A DNA stretch of 64,000 nt from Hofstenia miamia (Eukaryota; Xenacoelomorpha; Acoela): assembly GCA_004352715.1 (NCBI GenBank), contig SCFE01000118.1, positions 90,578-154,577 of the forward strand, in the 5' to 3' direction. Both the position numbers and the translations under genes were made by a program. The notes under the pieces are model-generated. The model was not told the origin of the DNA and searched no databases. It worked only from the letters and a program-made list of their open reading frames with translations. This document shows, one piece after another, positions 26,885 through 39,400 of this stretch (position 1 is the first letter of the stretch; each line of letters opens with the position of its first letter).

Positions 26885-28432
26885 TGGTGGTAGTTTTTTC
26901 TCTAATTATATACAAATAATTTATTTTCACATAATTGTAAATTTTGCTTAATCCAGATGTTTTTTATTTCACTAGTTTGCCAGTATTTACATAATACATT
27001 TTGTACTATGTAATGATAATAAAATTATGAAATCTGAAATCAATGTTTTGGTAATACTTTAGATACTTTGCTATCCAAGCTTTCTAATCCGGATTAATTT
27101 AAATCTAAAATTGTGACTAAAATTCTAGCAAATATTAAGCAATGTCATAGTATTGACAATTTTTTTGGTATTTAGTGAAGCTTTGCATTTAAATAAGTGT
27201 GGAATTGATCATATTTACAAGCAATCTTTCTGATCCGGACTTGAAAATTTTGAACATTCTTGCTCATTGATTTACAGCATGTCGTCATGTCTGAGAAACA
27301 GTCGTACATGTGCACGAGCGATTTTGGGTTGAACGCAAATTTGCTATTGTGACAAGACATTGGTTTTGGAAAAAATTGTTTAATGGTTTAGTTATAGTAC
27401 TTAATTCCCAACCGCTGTTTGTGTCTTTCTCTTCCTGATCTTTTTATTGAATAATTTAATTCACTTTTTCACCGCTCTCCGTGCGTATTCGGTTTTAACG
27501 CGTCTAATATTTAATTTCCCTCCACTTGCTATTTTGTTCTCTCGGTGATTGGCATAGATGCAGATGGATTTCTCTTCCATTACTCATTCGGCTTCATGGG
27601 AATTTTAAAATGCTCTACATTCACCTTAAACTTGAGAGCATAATTTAGTTAGTACGTGAGTCTATCCTTCTCTCCTGCTTCCCACTATTTTCCTTGGATG
27701 CTTACATTAACAAACAACTCTAACTATCTTTTGCATTTCTAGTTTAGGTAAGATTTACTGTACATTCAATTAAAAGTCTCTCTTTTTTACATTTATAGCT
27801 TTTACGTCTTCGTTAATATTTATGTACAATTTAGATGGTAATTGGAGTCTTTCCATAGGCGTACCAAAAATTTTCATTCATTCTACTTCATTAAAACATC
27901 GCCTCATCTTTATTTAGAACGAAGCTTTAAAATTGTGACATGACATTTTTATGACAATTAAGATAACCAAAGTTTTTTCATTATTAGCCTCCCCCATTTG
28001 TATTTGTTACGTGACACATTTTTTTCATTTCGCTACGCTGAATGTGACTCCTGTGAATAGTGGAATGTTTAACCCAGATTTTTGTGAAACCTAACTCAGA
28101 TAGTTTAAGCTATTGATGCGTATTTTGTATATAAATAATCCTTAAAAATTGGAATACTTCTCTTAGGCTTGGCGCGAATTTAATTATCAAGCTGAATTTT
28201 GAACCTTTGGAAATTGTAAACAACTTTGTTTAAAATGGGCGCAATTATTAATATTTTCGTTCATCAGTTTTTGAAAAAATATCCTAAGATATTATATTCA
28301 CGCTAAATTTTTCTGTACTGTACACGGGGTTCAACCAAAGATTAACCAATGAACATATGATGAAACAACAAACATATAGAATCGAATTCAAAGTACGTAT
28401 ATTTTCAATAGGGAGAGGGTATAGAGCCCAAG
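26885..28432 (+). repeat. Dispersed repeat, longest copy
   Basis: Combines the parts found separately at 23,585-23,937 and 6792-7440. It includes a 62-codon minus-strand frame at 27,172-27,360 with no domain. No terminal repeat or transposase is visible, so the class is unknown. Confidence 0.75.
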
Positions 28433-28604
28433 TAGAGCTGGGTGCCAACCGGATGACATATTTCAGGTCAGCCAGCCGCCAGTAAATTTAGCGGCTGAGC
28501 CGATTGATAACTAAAACAATATCAAGACAAACGAAATGTGCCATACAAAGGAAATCGCATTTACTGCCTTTGATGTGGTAGTGGAGCTTAATATTGATTG
28601 AGTT
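28433..28604. mobile_element. hAT-type MITE, truncated at contig end
   Basis: Same start (TAGAGCTGGGTGCC) and same left flank AGCCCAAG (28,425-28,432) as the complete element at 30,587, but cut at the N at 28,605. Confidence 0.85.
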
Positions 28605-28605
28605 N
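28605..28605. other. Single-N contig join
   Basis: Separates two identical 2153-bp stretches. Confidence 0.95.
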
Positions 28606-30758
28606 CACAACACTTGTTATTTCATCAAATTAGTCACCCCAAGGAACGTATGCTTGCATAGTGTTTGTTTAGGATTGAAAAAAACGATTAAATAACTATA
28701 ATTGATGTAGCTTCATTTAAATACTAGAGGCCGCCTAACTTTAACTCTCATCATTCAATTGTCTTCAAATATTTGGATTTCTTGCATTAGATTTTTCCAC
28801 TGGTTGCGAACGGTTTTCGCAGTCCTAATACATTAGGTATTCTAATTCGATGGTGACAAAATATATCTATGGTTGAATTTACTTTCTTTGTTTATCTAAA
28901 ATCTCGATATACTGATACTGTAGGTCTTAAAGGTATTGTTTCTCTAATATGCTATTCTAATTTAACAATTAGATGATGGTACAATATCACCAACTATACT
29001 TGAAAGTTTACTTTATTCAATATTCCCAAAAGAGCAAGTGGTGGTAGTTTTTTCTCTAATTATATACAAATAATTTATTTTCACATAATTGTAAATTTTG
29101 CTTAATCCAGATGTTTTTTATTTCACTAGTTTGCCAGTATTTACATAATACATTTTGTACTATGTAATGATAATAAAATTATGAAATCTGAAATCAATGT
29201 TTTGGTAATACTTTAGATACTTTGCTATCCAAGCTTTCTAATCCGGATTAATTTAAATCTAAAATTGTGACTAAAATTCTAGCAAATATTAAGCAATGTC
29301 ATAGTATTGACAATTTTTTTGGTATTTAGTGAAGCTTTGCATTTAAATAAGTGTGGAATTGATCATATTTACAAGCAATCTTTCTGATCCGGACTTGAAA
29401 ATTTTGAACATTCTTGCTCATTGATTTACAGCATGTCGTCATGTCTGAGAAACAGTCGTACATGTGCACGAGCGATTTTGGGTTGAACGCAAATTTGCTA
29501 TTGTGACAAGACATTGGTTTTGGAAAAAATTGTTTAATGGTTTAGTTATAGTACTTAATTCCCAACCGCTGTTTGTGTCTTTCTCTTCCTGATCTTTTTA
29601 TTGAATAATTTAATTCACTTTTTCACCGCTCTCCGTGCGTATTCGGTTTTAACGCGTCTAATATTTAATTTCCCTCCACTTGCTATTTTGTTCTCTCGGT
29701 GATTGGCATAGATGCAGATGGATTTCTCTTCCATTACTCATTCGGCTTCATGGGAATTTTAAAATGCTCTACATTCACCTTAAACTTGAGAGCATAATTT
29801 AGTTAGTACGTGAGTCTATCCTTCTCTCCTGCTTCCCACTATTTTCCTTGGATGCTTACATTAACAAACAACTCTAACTATCTTTTGCATTTCTAGTTTA
29901 GGTAAGATTTACTGTACATTCAATTAAAAGTCTCTCTTTTTTACATTTATAGCTTTTACGTCTTCGTTAATATTTATGTACAATTTAGATGGTAATTGGA
30001 GTCTTTCCATAGGCGTACCAAAAATTTTCATTCATTCTACTTCATTAAAACATCGCCTCATCTTTATTTAGAACGAAGCTTTAAAATTGTGACATGACAT
30101 TTTTATGACAATTAAGATAACCAAAGTTTTTTCATTATTAGCCTCCCCCATTTGTATTTGTTACGTGACACATTTTTTTCATTTCGCTACGCTGAATGTG
30201 ACTCCTGTGAATAGTGGAATGTTTAACCCAGATTTTTGTGAAACCTAACTCAGATAGTTTAAGCTATTGATGCGTATTTTGTATATAAATAATCCTTAAA
30301 AATTGGAATACTTCTCTTAGGCTTGGCGCGAATTTAATTATCAAGCTGAATTTTGAACCTTTGGAAATTGTAAACAACTTTGTTTAAAATGGGCGCAATT
30401 ATTAATATTTTCGTTCATCAGTTTTTGAAAAAATATCCTAAGATATTATATTCACGCTAAATTTTTCTGTACTGTACACGGGGTTCAACCAAAGATTAAC
30501 CAATGAACATATGATGAAACAACAAACATATAGAATCGAATTCAAAGTACGTATATTTTCAATAGGGAGAGGGTATAGAGCCCAAGTAGAGCTGGGTGCC
30601 AACCGGATGACATATTTCAGGTCAGCCAGCCGCCAGTAAATTTAGCGGCTGAGCCGATTGATAACTAAAACAATATCAAGACAAACGAAATGTGCCATAC
30701 AAAGGAAATCGCATTTACTGCCTTTGATGTGGTAGTGGAGCTTAATATTGATTGAGTT
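28606..30758. repeat. 2153-bp tandem copy 2
   Basis: Second, apparently identical copy. Unlike copy 1 it runs on past the duplicated part (30,759 onward) and completes the hAT MITE, so this contig is the fuller version. Confidence 0.9.
30579..30586. repeat. 8-bp target-site duplication, left
   Basis: AGCCCAAG, repeated exactly at 31,002-31,009 after the element. Eight bases is the hAT signature. Confidence 0.9.
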
Positions 30759-31001
30759 ATGTCTTATTAATCAGATTGCCTATAAGAGCATGAGGAACCT
30801 TTTTGGAGATAGATAGTTTCACAATACTGCTTGCAACATTGACGGTTTTACAAGAGCTATTGGCTTTATAGGGTTTCTATATGAATATTATACAGTCTCG
30901 TCCAGCTCTATAGATGTTGCTCAGCCGGCTGCGCCGCCGCCGTTGACCTTATCGGATCTACGCCGCCACTAGTAGTCGGCTGACTGCGGCGCCCACCTCT
31001 A
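30587..31001. mobile_element. hAT-type non-autonomous element (MITE), 415 bp
   Basis: The left end TAGAGCTGGGTGCC and right end (reverse strand) TAGAGGTGGGCGCC are imperfect inverted repeats with GC-rich subterminal parts, in contrast to the AT-rich surroundings. Exact 8-bp direct repeats AGCCCAAG flank it. The related sequence at 7403-7410 has a single AGCCCAAG followed by the same downstream sequence, giving an empty-site counterpart. No transposase is encoded. Confidence 0.9.
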
Positions 31002-31009
31002 AGCCCAAG
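31002..31009. repeat. 8-bp target-site duplication, right
   Basis: Exact repeat of 30,579-30,586. Confidence 0.9.
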
Positions 31010-31120
31010 GGGATACTATGCTTATTTTCACTTATCCAAAGTTTAACATTAACAAATACAGTAAGTCATTAACAAATATATTGATCAATATTCAGGTTTT
31101 ACATGATGTAGGCAAACTAA

Positions 31121-31122
<2 letters not shown>

Positions 31123-31155
<33 letters not shown>

Positions 31156-31501
31156 ANNNNNNNNNNNNNNNNNNNNNNNNNNNNNNNNNNNNNNNNNNNN
31201 NNNNNNNNNNNNNNNNNNNNNNNNNNNNNNNNNNNNNNNNNNNNNNNNNNNNNNNNNNNNNNNNNNNNNNNNNNNNNNNNNNNNNNNNNNNNNNNNNNNN
31301 NNNNNNNNNNNNNNNNNNNNNNNNNNNNNNNNNNNNNNNNNNNNNNNNNNNNNNNNNNNNNNNNNNNNNNNNNNNNNNNNNNNNNNNNNNNNNNNNNNNN
31401 NNNNNNNNNNNNNNNNNNNNNNNNNNNNNNNNNNNNNNNNNNNNNNNNNNNNNNNNNNNNNNNNNNNNNNNNNNNNNNNNNNNNNNNNNNNNNNNNNNNN
31501 N

Positions 31502-31541
<40 letters not shown>

Positions 31542-31599
31542 TTATCAAAAATGGTTAGATTTGACTATGCTTAACATACTACCAGGATAGAGTAGTGTT

Positions 31600-31636
<37 letters not shown>
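31123..31636. repeat. (TA)n tracts on both sides of a 345-N gap
   Basis: TA tracts at about 31,123-31,153, 31,502-31,530 (running into TG) and 31,603-31,636. The N run is 31,157-31,501. Confidence 0.95.
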
Positions 31637-31641
<5 letters not shown>

Positions 31642-33242
31642 TTAGAATCTATTGTGTATTACTGACTACTATTACTAAATTAGTAAGGTAAGCCCTATTA
31701 CATAGTTGATTGTCAATACTAATAAAATTATAATAGTTATTTTTAAAAATTCTTTCATTTCGAATGAATGTTAGTGAATATTTAATTTTGGTGCATCAAT
31801 TTTGAGTTAGTAATGCTTACTTTGACATTGCAAATACAGTACATATTTCCAATTTATTTTGTTGTTTTGAGTTCCCAAAAAGAATTTCATCGACACTATT
31901 CTTTGAATGTTTTTCTATTAAATAGAAAAATTCACTAAATTAATGATTTGTAGGCCTTGTTAATTATTGTAAGGCGTTATGATCTAGGAGTACACTTAGA
32001 GGGAGTTTCAGAGGATTTTGACATTTATGGCTATTGTGTCAGTCTAACCCTCTCATTTAAAAACAATGTTTTATAACAAACAAATAAGAGCTATTTTCAC
32101 ACGTTATGTCCCGTGTGAAAATAGAATAATTTCACACATTTTCCATGTAAATTCTACCGGTCAATAACTGTTATCTTGCTCACCCGCTATATTTGTTTAT
32201 GATTTTAGTCTATCTCTTGTTTATTTACTGGTATCCCTGCAATCCATATATCTTTCTGCCCAGTTTACTTTTACTTTATCTTTCTCACACTGTTTTTCCA
32301 TGCTGTTTTCCTTTCCAGCAATACGCCAGTTGGAAATGCGCACGTGTAATCTATTCTGTGGTGGAAATGTGGATTCCATTAGTTCCCTTTATTTCCACAC
32401 TACCACAGTGGGAAGTGTTCGCTTTGTCATCCGTTTGTTTTTAAACTATATTTCAAATTCCAGTAATTAGTGCGGTTTTGATAAAACACGACTTGAGAAT
32501 TCGCAAGTCTCACCTGAATTATTAACAATTCTTAATTTTATTCCATTTCTTTCCAAATTTTAAATATGCACCTGCTGTTTATTGCTGCAACATAGACTAC
32601 ATCACCCTTAACCAGGCGTTGTAAAAAATTTTGCAAAAATTAATTATAAAACGTTTATTTATTTGCAATTTGTAGAAAATCTAACCATATTTTATAAAAA
32701 AAATTACTGATTTTTGTTTATGCTTATCTACGTGAGAGATAGTTTTTTAAGACACCTTTTATTCAAAGGGAGCAGAAAATTGTCCTATCTTATGAAGACC
32801 ACTAGAAGTTCATATTTTATTTCACTATTCACTAAAAGATCTATGATTTCGTATAATGTTTCGATTGTTTTTGAAAAGTTAAAATTGACCAATTCTATCA
32901 ATCTTCACATTTCTAATTAACTGTTAATTGATGAAAATAGATTATCAACTTTGGTTTCCTGCAATAAGAAATTTTATTTACCTTATTTTAACCGCAAATT
33001 TTAGAAATAAACACTTTTATATTTGATTTTTCTGTTCGGACATATGGAAGATTTGAGTTGGCATAAATGGCGGATAGTAATTTTTAAAAACATTTGAGCC
33101 AATGATCACTTTTTTATAATACCTGGGATGCTATAATCACTAATTTCATAATAATATTTTAATGGTGAATTCAGTTTAATTAGTAACTAGAGATCTTATG
33201 CATTGGAGTTTTCCAATGTTTTGCGCTACGCTAATATTGCAG
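31637..33242. other. Upstream region of the SH2B gene
   Basis: No coding exon is seen. A perfect 13-bp inverted repeat lies at 32,091-32,124. A slightly GC-richer stretch at about 32,300-32,420 follows a CCTTTCCAG acceptor-like site and contains CACGTG at about 32,341, so a non-coding 5' exon or regulatory patch is possible but unproved. Confidence 0.4.
32091..32124. promoter_or_regulatory. Perfect 13-bp inverted repeat (hairpin)
   Basis: The arm CTATTTTCACACG at 32,091-32,103 is exactly complementary to CGTGTGAAAATAG at 32,112-32,124, with an 8-nt loop. It lies about 1.1 kb upstream of the first SH2B coding exon. Function is unknown; it could be a protein-binding palindrome or a transposon remnant. 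Confidence 0.6.
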
Positions 33243-33245
33243 GGA

Positions 33246-33476
33246 ATGTATTTTAGTGCTATGGGTTCAAAAGGAGGCCAACCTCTTGCTGGCTCTGGCA
33301 ATGTCAAATCTCGTCTAACACTTCATGCACAAAGCACGGCACAAGCTTTCCTACGCGGACTTAATGCTGGACATTCACGGCGTTTGGATTTGGAGAAGGT
33401 CCTTGATTTAGCTGATCAGTTTTGCAGAGCATTTGTGGACTGTGTTGCTGAAGAGTGGAACGTCGAAAATCACAAA
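33246..33476 (+). CDS. SH2B: SH2B coding exon 1
   Basis: Preceded by an acceptor-like ATATTGCAG ending at 33,242, so an upstream 5' UTR exon is implied. Two in-frame ATGs are possible, at 33,246 and 33,261; the second starts MGSKGGQPLAG. The exon has a helical part with HAQSTAQAFLRGL and DLADQFCRAFVDCVAEE. These fit, by pattern only, the Phe-rich dimerisation region of SH2B proteins. It ends in phase 0 at AAA before a GTAGGT donor. Confidence 0.8.
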
Positions 33477-36400
33477 GTAGGTTACCTGTGAAAAGTATTC
33501 CATTTTACTTAGAAAGTGAGATCAATATTTCCAAGTTTAATCATAAAACGTTGTTATTCCAATTTGCACACGCATTTAATATTTGTTCTACATAGATATA
33601 ATTGACTATTATTACTATTATAAAATTGCAAAACAATACATTTTGCAACTGTTTATTAAAAATGGCTATGCATTGTTTTATGTTTAAATATAATTAATAT
33701 TTGACGAATAGTTTTTGTATATGTAATGTTTTACATAGTTTTTGTATTTTTTCTCATATTGTAAATTTAATCAAGCTACAAAATCATTGATAAAGACTAA
33801 ATCTTGTGATATGTTTACTTAGGGATCATCGGGAAATTCGGATGATAGTTCTCAGCACTGTGACTCTCCAGATGAATACGATGATCACGATGTAGATGAA
33901 ATGATCGAGAACTCTTTATATCAGCCTTGTCCTATATTACAGTCGTCGCCTACTGATGCTGAACCTGTTTATGCAACTCCAAACGAAGAATTTCCTCCAC
34001 CCCCACCAAGTATGTAAACAACCATTTTCTACTGTTTTTAACTATATAGATTTTACATTATTTTTCTTTATCAACTTTGTGTACATCTAGTGGTAGTGAG
34101 TATAGTTAATTAGTGTGTCTTAGTAAAACCATCGCTCTCGAAAATGTTTGACCTTTTATAAGAGTCTGTCAGTTTGAAGTTCTAGTGTGACGTACATACA
34201 ATTAAAAGCGATATTATTCTCTTAAACGTATCGATTTCTAGACAGTATGTACGATTCAATAAAAGACTGTAGCATTCGTCTGGCAAATGAATCATTTATT
34301 GCATATTGCTTTCTGAATGCTATTTAAGCTACAATTTATGTTCAAACACTGGATGAGAATTTTCATATTAGTTGCGGCAAACTAACCCCCTTAATACATT
34401 CAATTTTAACTATATATATATATANNNNNNNNNNNNNNNNNNNNNNNNNNNNNNNNNNNNNNNNNNNNNNNNNNNNNNNNNNNNNNNNNNNNNNNNNNNN
34501 NNNNNNNNNNNNNNNNNNNNNNNNNNNNNNNNNNNNNNNNNNNNNNNNNNNNNNNNNNNNNNNNNNNNNNNNNNNNNNNNNNNNNNNNNNNNNNNNNNNN
34601 NNNNNNNNNNNNNNNNNNNNNNNNNNNNNNNNNNNNNNNNNNNNNNNNNNNNNNNNNNNNNNNNNNNNNNNNNNNNNNNNNNNNNNNNNNNNNNNNNNNN
34701 NNNNNNNNNNNNNNNNNNNNNNNNNNNNNNNNNNNNNNNNNNNNNNNNNNNNNNNNNNNNNNNNNNNNNNNNNNNNNNNNNNNNNNNNNNNNNNNNNNNN
34801 NNNNNNNNNNNNNNNNNNNNNNNNNNNNNNNNNNNNNNNNNNNNNNNNNNNNNNNNNNNNNNNNNNNNNNNNNNNNNNNNNNNNNNNNNNNNNNNNNNNN
34901 NNNNNNNNNNNNNNNNNNNNATATATATATATACATAAAGGTTAAGATATTGATCATTAAATATATTTAGTGTGCAATGGATCGAACAATAAAAAACATC
35001 CCAATCACATTTACGACACCGCCAACCCTGGTGGCGCTGAAATGCTGTATAAACCAAAGTTGCCCACAGGACCACGACCACCTATTCACGACATCACAAA
35101 AGATTCAGACAAAATCAATTCGCAGAAAAGCCTGGAAAATAAACTTGCTGAGGCTTTTGCTCTCCAACACTCACAATCTGTAGACTTTGATGCTTCAGTT
35201 AATAAAAGAGAAGTAAAGAAACGAATGTCTCTCAAACTTCCATCCCGGCCAGACACGAATGCCCCGCACAGTGCACCTGTTGGTAAACATATTGGCAACA
35301 GTGGCTTCTCGTCAGTTGGTAGTAGTAGTAGCTCGTCACAATCTAGACCACGTCTCAAAGATGCAATCTTTGATCTCACATATGACGTTGTTAACAAGGT
35401 GGTTTCAATTTACTTATCATTTTTATGCTGTCTTATGAATTATATTTTAGTAAAACTATTTTCATTAATGTATTTGCCAAACGCACTAACCTTTAACAAT
35501 ATTAATTGTTAATAACAGTTATAACCATATGAGTGTATCAGCCGTTCTCAATGCATTAACTAAATCAATAGAAATATTATTTCAAAATTATCTGAATTGA
35601 CTTACAAAAAAATGTTTAGCATTTTTTAAGCAGTCTATTGTATTAGAAAAAACCCTGTCTACGTCAGTGATTTGTATGTACGTATTAATTTTCGCAAAGA
35701 ATCTAGGTATTCTTGATTGAATCGTTTGTTATTTAGAGGAGATATTTATATAGAAAAAAATACACTTCGTTACACATGGCTTTCTTAGTATAGCAAACGC
35801 TTAAGCGAATACCATTTTAATTTACCAAATAGCATTTATACCATATTGCAATCTATTAACGTTTTCTTAATTTTACAATCTTGAGAAAGAAATTGGTTCT
35901 TACCCAATATTCAATGTCCTATTGATTTTTCTGCTGAAAATCTTTAATTAATTCCAATGCTGTGTTCAAAAACAATCATGTTTTGAGAAACAAACTACAT
36001 GCTTTTAATACTTCTAGTGTCATTTTTAATTTAAGAAAAATTGCAATGTTGGTAATAAAACATAATGTGATCTATAGAAAATCTGTCATTGTTTCCTTTT
36101 GTAATCAGGTTTGTATTAAGAATTCATGTGCATGCTTTCGAAAGAATTGATTTTTTCAACGTGATCTTAGGTTAAGAAGTCTAGTCCAAAGCATACACCC
36201 GCTCCTCCACAGCCTGAAAAATTCGTGCCCATGACTCCCCAAGTAAAAACTCTAAAAGAGGGTGTACTGGATCAAATGGTTTGTCGCGATGAACCGCAAC
36301 CTGCCGTGTGGGCTCCTTGTAGGCTTTGTTTAATATCGACACACGGTGGTGTGATGCTAAATGTTTATCTGCCTCCCACTAGTGATCGTCCGGTTTCCAC

Positions 36401-39400
36401 AATCTGTTGTCGTCTACTGACTGAATGTAGATCAGCACAGCCGGGGGAGATCCGCGCTCATGAGTGCATCTTCCTCCTCAAAGGCGAAGAAAACCTACAG
36501 TGCGTGTTTCGATGTCGTTGTTATGAAGAAAGACACGATTGGTTGTGCACACTAAAGGTTAACATTAATTCTAGAACTATATCATTTATTGTATGCTTAA
36601 ACAAATTTTATAACTACCAAGCTACTGAATACTTTTGCATATTAATTTAACAGTTTTACAATGTATATAGTTGTTTCAACTATACATATTTTTTAAGCTG
36701 CTGATATCAAAATTCCTACGCTATTGCTTTAAAAATTTTCATTTGTTGAAGGCTTTTTCCTTGAGCATTAAGTATTTTTTCAATTAATTTTTAAATTGTA
36801 TTTTGTGAAATTTCTAAGGACAAATTCGAGAAACTTGTGAATTAATAGAAAACTAGCAAAATTCTTTTGTGGAAGTAGTGAGTTCGTTATTATTCAAATA
36901 AAATTGAATCGAAATGTATAGTAATTGACTTTTATATCATCCAATCAAATTTTGCTTGATGCAATTTCTGAGAAAAGCCAATTACACGTAATGGTGACAA
37001 TATTTCAGTTCTCACATTTCATTAGCGCTATTTTTAATGCAGACTACAATTTCTAAAAAATTTGCGAATTACGGGGTTTTAAATAACTGATCTTGAGACC
37101 CTAGTAGTGCATCGTTATTGTAAAATATTTTGTGTACCTTAGATTTTGGAAATTTCTTAATACACGTGATTTTTCTAAAATTCTTATTCACCTTTTCTCA
37201 AAAAATACATTAGCTGGGTGGGCTATTAAAACTTTGTTTTTTCACCTCTTCAAGTTATTCCACAGAAAGAATGGCATAGGTCTGCCAGGGCTTAGCCGGA
37301 CTTGGGCCGAGTTATTGGGAAAATGGGTCGGAATTTCAAAAAATAACCTATTGTCCAGCGTAAATTATTCAGATTCAGTGAATGCAATATTATTTATCAA
37401 CAATGTTGAAAAAAACAATTTTCATTACAAATATTTCAATTTCAGTTTATAAATTTTATTATAAGTTTCTAACATACATAAAATTTTTGGGCAAAAATCA
37501 TAAAATGCCCGAAATTGGGATTAATTTATATGGTCCTAAGGTTTGCCCCATGTCCATCTCTGATTCAACAATTTGCTGCAAAGTCGGGTGATTGTTATGC
37601 CATAGAAAGTTTTTTTCTGTAGGAAAATTGTCTACAGCCTGTTAATGTCTTTACATAAATATGGAATTTTTAAAATTCTTTATAAGAGTCCGAATTTCAG
37701 ACAACTTGTGAAGATGGCTGGTCTTTTTATGTAGCGCAATAATTTTTAAATCGTAAACGTATGTTCTTATTGTAAATTAAACAAACATTTGTAATGCAGC
37801 AGAGTGATTTTGAACAAAAGAAATGTCTCACTTTATTGCTCAAATGAAACCGCAGAAATTTTGAAAGAAACTGTTCCTTCTATTACCACAACTGCAATTT
37901 CCGTTGTCTACGTGCTAATGCAGTCAAACAAAGAAACTGATAAGAGCGCTGCTACTTTCCATTTCGGTTAATTGCTCATGATAAACACATGGTTATCTTT
38001 GGATGCCAGCGCTTATTCGTGTTTATTTGTGTTTGCAAACATTCACTCACTATTGTTTTATTATTGTTTAAATTATCGCTGCACACAATTTCAATTTTGC
38101 TTTGATAGGTAAAGACAGATTTAAACTCTTGCAAATTACATAATATATTCAGAGTTACTTCACAAACACAGAGGAATTTAAGGTTTAGTGTCAATTTCTC
38201 TTTTTGTTTTCATTTTCTATTTTCAATTGATTTCTGCAGGATATATTGCTTGTTTATTCATATTTTCATTTAAGGCACTTTCTCATTAGTATCATTTATC
38301 ATTTGAAGTTATAATTCTCACTGTGCCATTTTATATGCATCTATACCTAATAAAGCAAAACATTTTCATGAAGTTGCTTTAACGAGCCCCAAAGCAAATA
38401 AGACAAACATTGGTTTTTAAATTTTGTATTTGAAAGCCATTTCTAGCCAAATATTGAAAAATATCAATTAAGCAGCTGATGCATAATAGACCAAGCCAAT
38501 CTTTTTTATTTGTTATGCCTGATTCCAATTAAAGTTTATTTTATTTCAATTTTTATCGGGTAATGTCGAAGAAGGCCAGACAATAACACATAAAATGCAA
38601 ATTGCATAAATCAAATTTATCTGCTTGAACTGCATTGCAGCTCATATATTTTGTAAATTTTTAAGATTGTGAGGGAGCTTCATAAGCAAAGCAACAATAA
38701 AGTGTTAGCAATTGACGCCAATACAAGCCTGAAGTAGTCTGTGGAAATATTTTCTTTCCGAAACAAAGACAAATAGAGACGAGTTTTTTATTCCATTCCT
38801 TTAGTATTTCCAATCCTCTACATTTTACGCATTTAATGTAGTCACATTTTTACTGGTATTGGTGTTGGTGTACACAAAGAACCTAACCTAATGTAAAAGA
38901 TTAGGTGTAAACTTGTTAGTGATGCGCTGAATTCATCTATGATATCATCTATTAGTTACACAGTAGAATTGTAACCAATTGATTTATTTTACATGTTTAT
39001 TCATCAACAATAAATTCGAAAGATTTTATCTGAAGCATTTGACCCTGATAAAGTTTTGAGTTTACATAAAACACCGAATGTTTAGCCTGCCCGCTCCACT
39101 CTTCATATTGAGGCTAATAAACCCAAATATTCCTGGTTGATATATGCAGAGGAGAGGAAACACCAAATTGAAGTTATTTCTTACAAATGTTAGAGGTCAC
39201 ATTTAGTAATGTCAAAATAAATCACTTTTCTTACTAGAAATTTAAAATAGACTGAAGCTATTGGTTAAAGTTTATTATTAGCAAAATAAATTATTGTTGG
39301 TAAAATAACTGAACTAACTGATTTAGTGTCATTTTTAAGGAAACATTGCTCTCTAGATGTGATCTTAGATAAATAATTATGTATCACGACATGAAAAACA

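Larger units (their letters stand above)
26452..28604. repeat. 2153-bp tandem copy 1 (probable assembly duplication)
   Basis: Every stretch compared is identical to 28,606-30,758, at a constant offset of 2154 with one N between the copies at 28,605. It contains the dispersed repeat from about 26,885 and the first ~170 bp of the hAT MITE (28,433-28,604), cut off by the N. Confidence 0.9.

Noticed and set aside
27172-27360. 62-codon minus-strand frame repeated at 29,326
   Set aside because: Its repetition comes from the 2.15-kb duplication and is not evidence of selection; no motif.
34970-35512. ORF start at the ATG at 34,970 and extension past 35,398
   Set aside because: 34,970 is the last base of the AG acceptor and the part after 35,398 is intron; the exon limits are set by splice phase instead.
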